Shown here in pieces: positions 25,608 to 38,095 of a stretch of DNA of 64,000 nt. The stretch lies in contig NC_080057.1 in NCBI RefSeq assembly GCF_026212465.1, forward strand, positions 14,948,769-15,012,768, in the 5' to 3' direction. The number at the start of each line of letters is the position of its first letter. Positions within the stretch are counted from its first letter, which is position 1. Source of the DNA: Amaranthus tricolor. Lineage: Eukaryota; Streptophyta; Magnoliopsida; Caryophyllales; Amaranthaceae. The position numbers and the translations under genes were made by a program. The notes under the pieces were generated by a model that did not search any database, had not been told where the DNA came from, and saw only the letters and a list, made by a program, of their open reading frames with translations.

Positions 25608-25821
25608 TGTTGAGATATAGTGTAAAAGGTAATTAATGAATATAGTGTGAAAGGTAATTAATGAATTAACCCTAATGTGAATGCATTCAATGTAATTGTG
25701 GATGAACTTGCCTATAAATATGGAAATTCACCATTGTAAAAACTACACCAATGAGTAAAAACATCTCCATCTTCTAACTTTTACTCGTTCTACTTTCTAC
25801 TTATCTCTCTAAGTTTTAACA
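25608..25821 (+). repeat. 3' LTR, 214 bp
   Basis: Same length and ends as 18993-19206, preceded by the polypurine tract. Confidence 0.96.
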
Positions 25822-26270
25822 CATTTGGTGTTAATTTTTTAATTCAAATTCAAATCATATTTTTAAAATCCAAATTAAACCAATCGAAGTAGATGTCACT
25901 AATTCAAATTGAATTGAAAGAGAAAATTAACTGAACGTCCAAGATGTTCAAATTACAATAAATTTAAATTGAACAAAAATTTTATAAATAAGAATTTATA
26001 ATACCTAAATTTTTAGCCATTTTTTAGAAATAGTATTATACTTCTTTCGTTTTAAAATATTAGAAATATTGCACTATTCTTTTATCAACCTTAATTTTTG
26101 ATTAAATTTTAATATATAAGGTAAAACATAGTCAAGTGAAATCTTGTTTGATTTGTCTCAATGTAAAAATTATTAATGTATGTGTCTGGATGAAGATCAA
26201 TAAGTTTCAAGAGCATCCATATGAGGGTGATGTTTTTAAACAACTATTTGTTCTTTTTGTCGTTCTACAA
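25822..26270. other. AT-rich non-coding stretch
   Basis: No ORF or repeat end recognised. Confidence 0.5.
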
Positions 26271-26281
26271 TTTTAGCTCCA

Positions 26282-27515
26282 TTGCCGGAGAAAAAGATTA
26301 GATATAATTTACTGCATACTATAGAGGATCCTAATTCTATCTCAACCTTTGATTGGCGTCACTACACATTGTCCATCCTTGCTTTTTCCATATCAAGAAT
26401 TCTTAAACTTGGGTCAACACATAGTGCAGTGAATGGTTGTCCTATTGTTCTTCTTGTTACATACTGTTATAGACTGGTATTTAAGAGGCAAAGGTTGCCT
26501 AAGACACTTCCACTTGTGAGGAACATTTCCGATCAATTGCTAAAGGTTAGGTTTAACGAGGAGAGAGAGGCTAGGTTTGGTAACGGTATAATTCAAATTA
26601 AAGGTTTTCCGATATGTAATGTTTAGATGGATTGTGGGCCTGAGAAAAATTTTTACAGTGCTGGTGATGAAGGTGGTGATGTAGGAGCAGGTGAAGGTGC
26701 TACTAGAAGTTGTATAAATGAAGATGGTGAGGATGTTCTGAAGTTTAGAATTCGAGATGGTATTAATAAAGATGCTGATATCAAGCTAAAAAGATGTGAG
26801 TATTAAAGTTTATAAGATTGTTTTATAATTGATGATCTTAATTTACCAACTGCAAGGTATAAGATAGATATTAAAGTGGATATGAATTCAAATGGTTTAT
26901 AATTTTATAAAAAATTTGAAGGCGTTAAATGGTTAATTGGTGAATTTAAATTACTAAATGAGTTTTTTTTAAAATTGTATTCAGCTGTACTTTATTGAGT
27001 TCACTTTACATGCTAAATTGAATAATATAAGATATTAATTGATTCATACTTCTATAAGATAACAATTGACATTGTTTGGAGATCTTATACATTGAAGTGT
27101 TTAAGATACTATTTATTCATATAAGATAATAATGGAAGTATTTGTTTTAATCTTAACAGTCAGCTCAATAAGCTTGTATGTTATTTAAGAGAGACATTAA
27201 TGTCGTTGTGTACACTTATATGGAGAGGCTGTGTGAAGCTAATAAAAGAACGAAGAAGAGGAGGGTGTTGTTTCTGTTACACAACAAATATTCCAGATTA
27301 ATGATTGGTTGTCTTCTGTCGATGCTTTGGTGGAACAAGTAATCCAAAAAACAAATTCAGCTAAAAATTCAGATCTTGATGTTGGTGGGCAGTCTACACC
27401 AATGCAAATGCAAGCAAAGCCTATTATGGTAAATATTCCTTCCGCGTTAAAGGAATGTTGTACCATTAACTTAGGGTCATGCGGTATTGAAGTTTCGTAT
27501 GTGTCTAGTTTCTAA
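26282..27515 (+). pseudogene. fragments of a mobile-element-type plant gene
   Basis: An open frame at 26282-26626 reads FDWRHYTLSILAFSI and AVNGCPIVLLVTYCYRLVF, then TLPLVRNISDQLLKVRF. This layout (W..., NGC..LL...Y..R, then LPLV) is seen in uncharacterised plant proteins carried by Mutator-like or Ulp1-type elements. Acidic, Gly-rich sequence follows (26635-26800), and a second frame at 27309-27515 (VDALVEQVIQKTNS) may be a later exon. Frames are interrupted and no splice model can be made. The family assignment is an inference from resemblance only. Confidence 0.35.
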
Positions 27516-27958
27516 TCATAAACAAAGAATGTTTTGAAGACATGCATACTTTGGAGAAGGATATGCTAGAGTACTGTTTCTTTGAGGTTAATATTGTGGT
27601 TAACTAGTAAGTTTAACCAATAAACTGTAATATTTAATATCTAAATTGATACACATAAGATAAAAATTAATGTGTTTACATGATAAACAGAAACTTTTAA
27701 GAAATGATTTATTTAAGTGTTACTTAAAAAAATTTCGATATACAAAGTGTATATTGGAAACACTATAATAACTGCTTGAAAAATAAAGTGTATCAAATAA
27801 TATGTTTGCTTTTTTGTCTCAGTTGCGAAATCATTTGAGTAGAAGATTTAGATCCTTTCCTTTTTGATGTCTCAAAATGTTCTTTTAATCTCTTCTTCCT
27901 TTCTTTGGTGACTATTTTAAAGTGGATTTCTTACTTGTGAATTGGATTGTTGTATTGT

Positions 27959-28834
27959 CACTACAACAAATTTACTTTTTTGCACATTGAATTTAGTGGT
28001 ATTAAAAAAATGCCACTGATTCATATTTTTACGGCCCGTTTGGTTGATGGTAATGAAGTAATGGGAATGAAATGTTGTAAAATAGTAATAAAGGAATGAA
28101 TATGAGAATTGGTAATGCAGATTCTTTTGTTTGGTGTGCATAACTAAAGAATGGTAATGGAAGATAATATTCCATTTATTGCATTTGGTTGTTAGTAATA
28201 AAAAATGGTAATGACTCTTAGTTTCATTATTGTATATTTGTATCTAAAAGCATTATTTTATCTAAATTATTCTATCTAATGATTTTTTTTTAATAATAAT
28301 ATATTTTTAGATAATTATATGCATTACCTTTTTTTTCTTCATTATTTTTTTCTTCCGCTTGAAACAACATTACCTTATTTTATTACCACAGTAATACTTC
28401 ATTACCATGACCGCCTAATACCAAGTTGTTTGATGCTAATAAAAATGGTCATTTTTGGTAATTTCATTACCTTATTTTATTACCATCCATTTAATTTTAT
28501 TACCATTACTGCCCTCTAATACCATGTACCAAACGGGCCGTTAGTGTAATAATTATTTGTTTTTATTTTAAGTTTTACTATAAAGTGATTTAGCGACATT
28601 TTATTTAGTTTATAATGGCATATGTAATTGTTACTATAGTCTATAGTAACATTTGTAAGTAATGTCACTATATCCTATGTCGCAAAAAGCTTTAATGTGA
28701 TTTTTTATTATGCTGCTAAAGGGTCTAATAAATGTCACTAAATCCTCTATATATACTCTTAGAAATTTGAAATAGCGACATTTTAATTAAATGTCGCTAA
28801 ATATATCCCACTAAACGCAAATTATGTTGTAGTG
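27959..28834. mobile_element. CACTA-type MITE, carrying another MITE
   Basis: Ends CACTACAACAAATT and AATTATGTTGTAGTG are inverted, and TGT flanks both sides (27956-27958, 28835-28837), the 3-bp duplication of CACTA elements. Without the inserted MITE (28032-28540) it is about 367 bp. Subterminal GCGACATTT/AAATGTCGC motifs recur near the right end. No coding capacity. Confidence 0.88.
28032..28540. mobile_element. 509-bp PIF/Harbinger (Tourist-like) MITE nested in the CACTA MITE
   Basis: Inverted ends CGGCCCGTTTGGT / ACCAAACGGGCCG with TTA directly repeated outside (28029-28031, 28541-28543). A TTA duplication and this end type are typical of Tourist-like MITEs. The inside is rich in GGTAATG / CATTACC motifs. 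Confidence 0.87.
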
Positions 28835-28837
28835 TGT

Positions 28838-29300
28838 TTATTGTCTCGTCGTTTCAATTGTTTGCATTAAAGCTTCAATTTCCCTTTCAGCTGCCTCAAT
28901 CATTTTACTTACTTTCTCACTGATCGTATTGTAGAGCTCCTCAACCACTTTTCTTGTTTTTTCTCTACCTTGCAACTTTAAAACAAGGTTGTAAAATTTG
29001 CGCCCCATGCCATGTCTCCATCTAACTGTCGACAATTGTGATGTTTTCAAGCCTGTAGGTGGAAATTGAGTACCATAAAATTTATTCCAAATATTCTTTT
29101 TAACATTCTTTGTCCACCTTGGAAGAATGTAGATTTCATGTATTTTTTTGCATAGAATGCAAGTGTAGTACCAATAAACAATGGCAACAGAGCCACCCAT
29201 TTGATTCAAAGTTCTTACAACTACATTCCACATGTAAAGTATCATGGTATTTGATGTAAAGAACTTCATGCATGTTCGAATTAGGATACGCATCATACCA
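28838..29300 (-). pseudogene. FAR1/FHY3-type transposase fragment (SWIM zinc finger end)
   Basis: Near 29240-29160 one frame reads VECSCKNFESNGWLCCHC, a SWIM-type zinc finger as in FAR1-related proteins. A frame change then leads to KIHEIYILPRWTKNVKKN, the conserved block after that finger. The tail is a helical stretch (EKVSKMIEAAEREIEALMQ) ending about 28840. Only the C-terminal part is present and the frame is shifted, so it is a remnant of either a MULE-type transposase or a domesticated FAR1-like gene. It abuts the CACTA MITE. Confidence 0.72.
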
Positions 29301-30111
29301 GACTCTGCACTTAAGTAGAAATTGAAATATTTAAGAATGAAATTTATCAGTTTAAGTAAAAAATATAAAATAAAATATTATTTTGAAAATAACCAAAAAG
29401 AATTTAATAGATTAAATTAACATTTGTATAGTTTAACATTAAAATTGAAATTTAAAACTTGTACATTTTTTATCACCCATGTCCACAACTTGTTCAATTG
29501 AATATGAAATAGCAATTTAAAAGTCATGTTCAAAGTCCCTGAATAGGGTTGCAGTGTATATCTCTTAAGCATGTCGCAGTAAACAAATAATCCTAAAAGC
29601 AGACGTTGGTGTAGTCATTACTCTATAAAACTCTAATTCTATCTCCCTTTCTCTCCGTCTTTTAATAGTTTTTTCGAATATTTTGAAAAATTGAATTAGA
29701 CTTGTATTTTTTGTTGCATCAAATCCAATTATGGTTTACGTGGAATCACTTCGTTGTGAAGATAATATTCCAGCTGAAAAGAAACCTTAATTAATGTAGT
29801 GCACCATATGTCCCTTCAAATGTAAATACTATCGAACCATTCGCAGTAATCCTCATTCCTTTTCAGTTTGAATCTATCAACCATGTTCTCCCAACATTCT
29901 TAGAATTTCCTTGGATTGCTGCATCCTATTAAACGCTTATTAAAGGAATCTTTGAAATTTGCATTTGACTTTAATGCTCAATAGTATGAAACTACATTTT
30001 TTAAATATATACCATAAACATAGCTTCTGCTTTGAGAATGGAAAACCTACAAATAATTTTTAAATTGTAAGATTTAAAATTGAAACTATTATCATGAGTA
30101 TTGACATTCAA
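29301..30111. other. AT-rich non-coding stretch
   Basis: No ORF, terminal repeat or similarity to other parts of the window seen. Confidence 0.5.
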
Positions 30112-32673
30112 AGTGTATAGAGAGATTGCTTCTATATGAATAGAATTGAATACTATAATATAAGTATTGAAGATTAATGTTTTAGTGACACACGTATATT
30201 GATCATTTGAATCGTGCCATAATCTTCTTTAATTTCAACATTAAAGTTATAAACCACCATAATTTGATCATTACCAATCATTAGTTCTGTATAACATCAT
30301 CAGTTAAACATTATCATTATTATATATACAGTATTTCATTTGAACATTATGTCAATTTCAAAATTTTTCATTTGAACATTATCATTATTATATATACATT
30401 TGTTTATAATACTACCTTCAATTTGGTTTGCCTCTTTTCAAAAATGTTATAAAGTCATTTTCATGTCGAGTTCTTTCATCAAATCCTCCATTTTGATGCC
30501 GGTAAAAAGGAAATTATTGATTATTGAACTTTAAAGACGAAATTTCGATGTTATTGATAGATTCTTGAAGAATTAGAGAGATTTTGCCAAAAATTGAATG
30601 AGAAGATCTTTTTCATTTCTTCCCTAATTTTCATATTTCAATTTTGGCACTTTTATAACTTTTTGAAAATAACAAGTTGTTAGATGGCAGTTAGTCTATT
30701 ATATATTTAAAAAAAAAATTCCAATTGATAATGGGCTGGGGAAGATGGGTCGTCTCAATCTGAGACGGTCGCTCGCATGACGAGTTGATTCATAAAATAG
30801 TCATATTATGGTCAAGAGACTTAACTCCTTTAATTGATGATATTCAAAACTCATATTAAATTAATCAAGAAATTAAGTAATTATATTTAATTGATTAATT
30901 GATCTAAAATCATATTTGATATAAATATGTTTAAATCATAACTTAATAATAACATGTTTAGTCAAAATATAACATAAGCTAAAATTAGTTGTGCGTTTTA
31001 AAGCTAAATAATTTGCACTAAGTACTAATCATAATTTGATTATACATGCTTTTAGTCATGAAATAAGTGAGAATACTTGTTAATTAAGATAATCGAATTA
31101 CTTGGTCTACAAGACTCTTTGTGTTGAATGTAAGCCTTTCTAGATGTGTGGAACCAATTTTTCTAAGTATATAGATGTGTTGTCAAATGTTCCTACGTTA
31201 TAGAAAAGATGGATTTAAGAGTTTCTACAGGTTTTAAAATAAAATGTTTTATGAAATCTAAAATCGAATTATTAGTTATTCGTGTATTGAATTAGTTTTA
31301 ATTAAATCAATTAACTTAGAAGGATAAATATAAAAGCACTTGGTTATTGCTATTTTTAAAACTAACTTAAAAGGATTGACTAAGCCTTGAAGAAGCCTAA
31401 AAAATAGCTAAACAGCATGTTGATCAAGAATTCAAGAGGAGCGTTTAACTACTTGCACTGCAAGGCTTTTACTCTGAGGTCCAACTTAACAAAATTGAGA
31501 CAAATAAGGAGAAAAATAAGGTGATGAAGCTAATAACAAGCAACGACTACTAGGAGGCGTGCTATATATATTTGAATTGCTTCATCAAACTTGAAGAATA
31601 ACATTACAACATACGACATGTTATGATTATTCTCTTCTAGTTATTAACGTGTTCCATTTAATCAAGAGTTGTAATCTTGTTCTTTATTAGTGTTCTAACT
31701 CTCATATAGTATAATAGGCCTTAGAGTTTTAAGAGAGTTAGATTAGAATTTTAATTACGCCCAAATATTAGAATACTTTTGGTAGTATTTGTTTGTTTTC
31801 TCTTTTGTAAGATTGAATTAGTCTTTTATTAAAGGAAATTTGTAAGTCGTTCTTTAAGGGAAAAACTTGATAAGAGAAGATAGAGATATCTTCTTAGTGG
31901 TCTAGGTTTCATTTAAAAAATAGATTTGAATCCTAAGGGTTGGAAATGAACCAATAGGCGAGGAGTAGGCTATTGATAGTTGAACATCGATAACAAATCG
32001 CTTGTCTTGTCTAATTTTATTTCCGCACTTAAGTCTTAGATTTGTTATTCGACATAAGAACAACTTTCAGAAAATTGTTTGAAGCATCTCACAAGCTCTT
32101 GAGCTATCTGTCAAATAAAAATTTTAATTGGGCATACTCTCTATTCACCCCGTCTAGAGAGTATTCAATCTCTTATCAACCTTCAAAGGATATAGTTGAT
32201 TTGGGCGAAGGCCTAATTGGCCAATTTTGCATTTTTATAAACTGTTTCTAGAATCCTGTAGAATCGGTAGAATCACACTATTCGAGTTGCGATTCTACGA
32301 TTAAACGACTCTAATTGCAATTCTAGAATTTAAAAGATATATTTTATTTTTGAAGTTTTATTTAAAAGGCTACTTTATTAGTCTTTAATTCTTTAAAAGC
32401 ATTAAAAAAAATATTGATAAAAATAAGAAAGATTTTCGAAAATAATACAACTTTTTACTCATCCACTGCGAATAATCTCATTTTTGGATTAATGTCTAAT
32501 ATTCCAACGTATGCTATGTTTTTTCTCCCAAACACACCCAATGACCTAAACCACCATAACCCCACCCCCTAAACCACCAAAAGCACAACCCTTAAACCAC
32601 TACAACCTCATCCCTCCTCCATCCCGCAGGGTATGTTATTAAAGATGAAATTATTAGAAAATAATCAATAGTT
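30112..32673 (+). repeat. 2.56-kb direct repeat, copy 1
   Basis: Matches 61431-64000 at an almost constant offset (31,319 at the start, 31,333-31,334 after a 15-bp duplication in copy 2), with only a handful of substitutions seen. It contains a GTCTCAATCTGAGAC palindrome (about 30753-30767), and an LTR-like part near 31950-32160 (TTTCCGCACTTAAG, then ATTCACCCCGTCTAG, a phrase common after plant copia LTRs). The 69-codon frame at 32042-32251 is present in both copies but resembles no protein. Probably part of a larger retroelement or segmental duplication. Confidence 0.95.
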
Positions 32674-34281
32674 GGGATTTCACAGCAGATGAGTAAAATG
32701 TTGGATTATTTTAAACAATTTTTCCTAAGAATAAAGCTTGGTAATAATCTGAAGGTGGATTGAAAAACATAATCCGAGTTTTATACAAAGGAAAGTCGGA
32801 GGGTAGACAATCCCAGTCGAGTCTGAACCATTGCTATACAAGAAAATAAAACCTAAAACATCTACTATAAGTAAATAAATATAAACTCCATTCAAAACGT
32901 AATAAGGCTCACAAATTTTACTTATTTAAGATTGTAGTAAAAATTTTATAATATTACTTAAGTCGTTTTGAGTCGTTATAAAACAAAATTACTTCATTGA
33001 TTTGTAATAAAAGAATAAGACAATGCCAGAAATAAGTTCATGGAAAAAATATGCAGATGAAACTAATAGACAACGAAAATACATTTAAGGCTAAGATTAA
33101 TTAGGAATTAAAGTGTGTGCGAAGAAGATAAATTGAAATATAATAAAGTTAAATGGACAACTCAAAATGAAAAATAAAGTAGTATATTAAAATTGAAACA
33201 AAATTAATGAAACAAATTTCGTAGTATATTTTAAACATTCAGCCTTTTATGCTGATTAACCTAATCAGGATATTAAAAATATTTTTTATTCTATGATAAT
33301 ATTTCATTTACACACTATTCAATGTATTTATTTAATACTTACTATTTTTTTCTTATGTATAACAAAAAATTATAAAAAGTGAGTTTTAATAATCCTTATA
33401 TTGATTTGAGACAAATGAAACAAGATACGACTTAACTATATTTTAACACGAATAAAAATAAAATACAAATTAAGAGTTAATTATAAAAATACCATCCAAA
33501 AAGTAGAATATGCAATACTCTACCATATGCTACATCCAAGTTTGATGAAAGATTAATCAAAAAATACTTAAATTTTTAAAAATTAAATAACAATAAAATA
33601 ATCAATCATCAAAGAATCTATATAAATTATACTCCCTCCATGCAACTAAAGCCTTTTCATTTATAATTTGGAAAGTTAATTCACTAACATCTTCTCATTT
33701 TTATTTTGGCTATATTTTTTTCAAGTGTTGGAACAAGTTCCAACTCTATTGATGTTAGAGGTGACTTTGATCTTTTAGTAGCATAATTAATGGCATGCAT
33801 AATTGAGAATGTTGGTGTGTATGCAATAGAGTATGAAAGTCTATGCTTTGATCAATTGATGAAGGGATCATTGGAGATGGCATGGCATGCCTTGATAAAG
33901 GCAAGGAAGTACAAAAACAAGGGTTCAAGTTGCGCCTTGAATGAGGCAAAGACAAAGAAGGCCATTGCTCCAGTGTGCTAGCTGCTCGTCCAAGCGGTAG
34001 CGGTTAGTCCCACAGTTTGCGTTTTTATTGTGTTTGACTATTTGCTTGGGCATCAAGGAGTATTGCTTTAGGGTTTCTAATATGTTAGACTACATATATA
34101 GGAGTCTTAGAATATTGTAGAGAGCCTTATACACTAGAATCAACTAGGCTTTATCAGCAAAAGAGTTCTTCCTTATATTAGTGCATTTGAGGGAGATTGA
34201 CATTAAAGATTCAATCTTTACTTTGAGAGAGTGTTCTTAAAGATTGTGTCAGGCTTGTTATTAGTATTGTTAAATTGAGCT
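32674..34281. other. non-coding; possible copia LTR in the second half
   Basis: About 33726-34275 looks LTR-like: TGTTGGAACAAG start and TACATATATAGGAG TATA context near 34092. No end or target duplication was pinned down. A CTCCCTCC motif at 33634 resembles one Stowaway end without a partner. The rest is AT-rich. Confidence 0.35.
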
Positions 34282-36220
34282 GGACTTAGTGCGAATGCCA
34301 ATAATAATCGGGGAAAACACGAGGTCCACATACTTCATAAGCCAAGGAGATATAATATTTCAATACCATAAGACAGTGGGAAGAAGGTATCCAATAGTTT
34401 ATAAAGTGTGCATACCATTAATTTGTCGATGTGGGATAAACCATCCCAACAAGTATATATTGATATAAATGATAAGAAACTTGTTTTGAGGGGAAGATAT
34501 CCTTAGATTCCTCATTATTCTTGTGTTGTGTTCTTCATTGTTGTTTATGCTTTGTTTTTGTGCTTTCTTTTAGCCATTTGTTCTTCATCATAACTCACAA
34601 ACCCTTGCATTTCATTAAGTGATCTTAGTGATTTTTTTACCTTCCAAATGATCCCCAGTAATTTTTCGTATTAAATGCTCAACATCGATGCCTGAGAGTC
34701 ACTTTCTAAGTGATCCCACATGATTATTCACATATACACATATGTCACTTTTTAAGAGATCATTAATACTTTCTAAAAGAAACTTTAATAATATTAAGAG
34801 TGTGTTTGATATGCTTAGTGAAAATGTAATGGAAGGGAATTTGTTAAGAAAGGAAAATAGTAATGAAAAGTGTTATTGATACTTTTTGCATGTTTGATTT
34901 TAATAGGTAATGTAATGACTAATAAACTATTTCCCTCAATCCCCTGCTTTATCTTTGCACTTATCAGGAAAATATGTTTTCGTTTGCTATTAAGGGGTAA
35001 CAATAAAGTAAAATATAGATTATCCTTCAAAACCAAAATAGATATTAATTTCTGTATCCAACTAAAAATCTGTAACGATTTAGTTTAACTGTGTGTATTT
35101 TTTCTTGCCCTCTTCTTGGATGGCACGGATATAATTTTTCGCGACCCTCCGAATCCTGACTCATGTAGATACATTTATTTTTATTATATATAGCTACATA
35201 AACATAATAAAAAAAGTTGATGACGTAAAATATATAACAATATTGTCAATATAAAAATCAATACTTGAACCATTCATTTGCATAGCATAGTAGAATCAAG
35301 ATATTATATTGAAATGAATCCAGTACTGTTTGTGTGTACGTCATAGTACTGCTGGAAATTGATGATACAAATACTGATGATACATGTACGAGAAAGATAA
35401 TATATATAAATACTAATGAAGCACGTGCATTTTTGCAAACTATTGATCAAAATTAGTTGGACATGACAATACCCGAATATTGGCTCAAATAAATTGCATT
35501 CTCCTTGCTTACCCTTCCCCTCCCTTTCCTTTCTTCTCCTTCCCCTTTATTCTTTTTATTTCTTTTCTCTCTGAATTTGCTATTCAAACGTAGTTTTCTT
35601 TTCTTGAGGATAATGAATACTCTTATTTTGTTACAACCCATTTATATCAAGTAAAAAATCCTTTTCTTAATGTAGTTATTCCTCTTTTTTGGCTACATAC
35701 TCTTGTTGGTGTTTCTATGACCAAGTAAGTATTTCTCATATATTGATATACCAAACAACATTTATCTACAATCCTAACCATTACCCTTACTCCTCTTTGC
35801 CATTTACCATTCATTACATTTTATATTCCCATATCAAACACCCTTTTAGAGTACAAAAAATGCACAATAAGATATTATATCTAGGGTTTATATTTGACTT
35901 TTTTTCATTCCATTAAATATTTGAGTTTGTTTTCTTTTTAGTATCGTTTTGAATACTCACTAATCTGTTTCATTGTAAAGGTTATACTTTAGAATATTCT
36001 AAACAAATAAAGAGAAATTCCGACTTATTTTTTTAAAATGGATATTTAAAAGATGAAAACACCCATTATTAGATTTGTTTCAATGTATAAAATTTAAAAT
36101 TTTATATAAAATATTTAGAAATATTCAGATGCAAGTTATAGTTGAAAAATATACAAGAAGTCAATTTAACTAACAAAAAAAGTTTAATAGATGGATTACT
36201 TTAGTATTTACCACTTCAAT
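34282..36220 (+). repeat. dispersed repeat A, copy 1
   Basis: Colinear with 48685-50935 and, in part, with 51583-53965. All start points read TGGACTTAGTGCGAATGCC where present. It holds the MITE at 34797-35845. The copies differ by small changes and by a 360-bp block present only in copy 2. Confidence 0.9.
34797..35845. mobile_element. 1.05-kb non-autonomous element, Harbinger-like ends, in repeat A
   Basis: Ends AGAGTGTGTTTGATATG and CATATCAAACACCCTT are near-inverted, with TTA on both sides (34794-34796, 35846-35848). Related copies: 49204-50558, and a 3' part ending at 53552. No protein is encoded. The long size for a MITE leaves some doubt. Confidence 0.65.
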
Positions 36221-36689
36221 AATTAATTGCTATAATTATGGAATCAAGAAAGTTAATAACTCGGAACAAATTATGACAAGTACAATTAGTTGCTATAATC
36301 ATGGAATTAAAAAATCTAATAACCAAGAGATAAACGTGTCAATCAAGTATTAACCATAATTAGTTACCGTCAATATTTTTAATAAGTTCATCTTTTTTTC
36401 TTTAAAAGAGGATCTTTACAAACTTTTAGAAAAAAGTGTAAACATTCCTCCTCAATTAAATAACCCCAAAAGTTTTGTGATTTCAAAACAATAAAAAGAT
36501 TTATTTTTTTACACGAGTAAAATATTTTATGATAAATATAATCAATATATGATCATCAATGAAGCACGTATCTTTGATGATGATTAAAACAAAACTAATA
36601 CTTGAAAATATTGTTTATTTTATTAGAAAAAAATAAAAACTATAATTACAAAAGAAGAAACTTGAGCATGATGAAGACAATCTTTTTCA
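36221..36689. other. AT-rich spacer after repeat A
   Basis: The part around 36225-36290 recurs at 51440-51500 and partly within itself (GGAATCAAGAAAGTTAATAA). No gene. Confidence 0.55.
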
Positions 36690-37330
36690 CCTTTGATGTT
36701 GGGTTCATGATAGACTACAATGTTTTAATAATCTGTTGAAGACAAAGAGGGATTGGTCGTTGATGAGGCATGGAAGATAATCGATCCAAACAAATGGTTA
36801 GTTAATTCTCCGATCTGCAATCTTTTTGGTATTGGTTTTGGATATGAGAGGTCCACCATAATACGGTGTTCCATCGACGTTGGTGTCTTAAATACATCAT
36901 GATCATCATTAGTTATTTTGATAGCTCATTGATCATCATGATCTTCATCACAATATTAATAAAAAAGATCGTTTCTTGGTGGTTTGTGAAAATGACCGCT
37001 CTGCATATATTTTACACAAGAATTCTTGATCTGTATTTTGTGTTTTTGTGGGTTGGTTTTGTTGTTCCTTATTTGGTTTGTTACTGGTAGAAAATGATCT
37101 GAATCTGCCGTTGTTGATAATTAAAGTTGCTGACTGTTCTTCTTTGTGTGATTTTTTGGGCCGTTTGGTTCGTGTTGTTTTTGGTTTGGTCAACAATGGT
37201 AAAAAAATAATGATTTGAATCCGCCATTGTTAAATATAATGTTTTTTGTTGAAGCTCGTCTATTTGTTCTTTTTTTTTTGTTGTAAAGATTCAGCAATAG
37301 GTGATGAAAAATTAATTATCAAAACTAAGT
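36690..37330 (-). pseudogene. SMR-like fragment, inverted copy
   Basis: On the minus strand an ATG near 37235 opens MADSNHYFFTIVDQ. Lower down, in another frame, are QEFLCKIYAERSFSQTTKKR and then FKTPTSMEHRIMVDL...PIPKRLQI. The second block resembles the conserved TPTS.E.KI...PP.P+K motif of SIAMESE-RELATED CDK inhibitors. Frames are interrupted. It faces the plus-strand copy at 37600-38095, making an inverted pair. Confidence 0.5.
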
Positions 37331-37590
37331 AGCCATGATTGGGAATATAAAACAGAGAGATTAAAAGCTTAAAAAGAAATTAATATTATTTGTTAGAGTT
37401 TTTTATAAATTTCTTATATAACAAAAATTTTCTTCTAACAAATTTCTTATAAGTTTTTGTATCTTTTATAAAAAATGTAATTCCAAAAATAAAATGTATA
37501 ATAAGAAATTGATTTGAACACATTTGACACATAAATATAAATTTCTTATTAGTTTTTTATCTCTCCTCTTGCCTTGCACACATATTATAG
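37320..37590 (+). repeat. copia-LTR-like piece between the inverted SMR-like copies
   Basis: Similar to 57330-57605, which lies just upstream of a primer-binding-like TGGTATCAGA. It contains repeated ATAAATTTCTTAT and CTTGCACACA segments. Confidence 0.55.
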
Positions 37591-37599
37591 TTTTGATCA

Positions 37600-38095
37600 T
37601 TTTTCATCGCCCATTATTGAATCTTTACAACAAAAACAAGATAACAAACTGAGAATATAGATGAGATTTAGCAAATTAACATTATGTTTAACATTGGTGG
37701 ATTCAAATTATTGTTTTTTACCATTGTTGAACAAAACTAAAAACAACGACCAAACAAACTACACAAAAACTCCAACAAAGATGAACAATCAGCGACTTTA
37801 TCAACAATGGTGGATTCTGATTATTTTTCTAACATTAATGAACCAAATCAAGAACAACAAAAGCAACCCAAAAAACCCATAATACAGATCAAGAATTCTT
37901 GCGTAAAATATATGAAAAGCCGTCATTTTCACATACCACCAGGAAACGATCTTTTTTATTTTGTGATGAAGATCATAGAGCGACCAAGATAACTCATGAT
38001 GATGATGGCGATGATGTTGATGGGTTTAAGACACCAGCGTCGATGGAACACCGTATTTTGGTGGACCTTTCATATCCAGGTACACCGTATTAATT
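37600..38095 (+). pseudogene. SMR-like fragment, direct copy, 3' truncated
   Basis: Same family as 54655-55340. The acidic stretch THDDDGDDVDGFKTPASMEH and RILVDLSYPG are present, but the proline block and the end are lost where other DNA begins at about 38085. Upstream frames are shifted. Confidence 0.5.

Larger units (their letters stand above)
18993..25821 (+). mobile_element. nearly complete Ty1/copia retrotransposon, 6829 bp
   Basis: Two 214-bp LTRs (18993-19206, 25608-25821) flank gag, protease, integrase, RT and RNase H in copia order. After the 5' LTR comes CGTTATCAACACCAG, resembling the half-tRNA-Met type primer site of some plant copia elements. Before the 3' LTR is a CAAGGGGGAG polypurine tract (25598-25607). 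By eye the LTRs differ at about 9 of 214 positions (roughly 4%), so insertion is fairly recent. No clear 5-bp target duplication was found. Gag has a frameshift and a stop; pol has one frameshift and two stops, so this copy would need proteins from elsewhere. Confidence 0.95.

Noticed and set aside
18993..25821. 5-bp target duplication for the copia element
   Set aside because: Flanks GTACTT and CATTT do not match; the ATTTGGTGTT seen on both sides is not adjacent to the 5' LTR.
32042..32251. 69-aa ORF, also at 63377-63586
   Set aside because: Present in both copies only because the whole segment is duplicated; no known motif and LTR-like context.
33790..33981. 63-aa ORF MACIIENVGVYAIEYES
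   Set aside because: Lies in LTR-like DNA; no family recognised.
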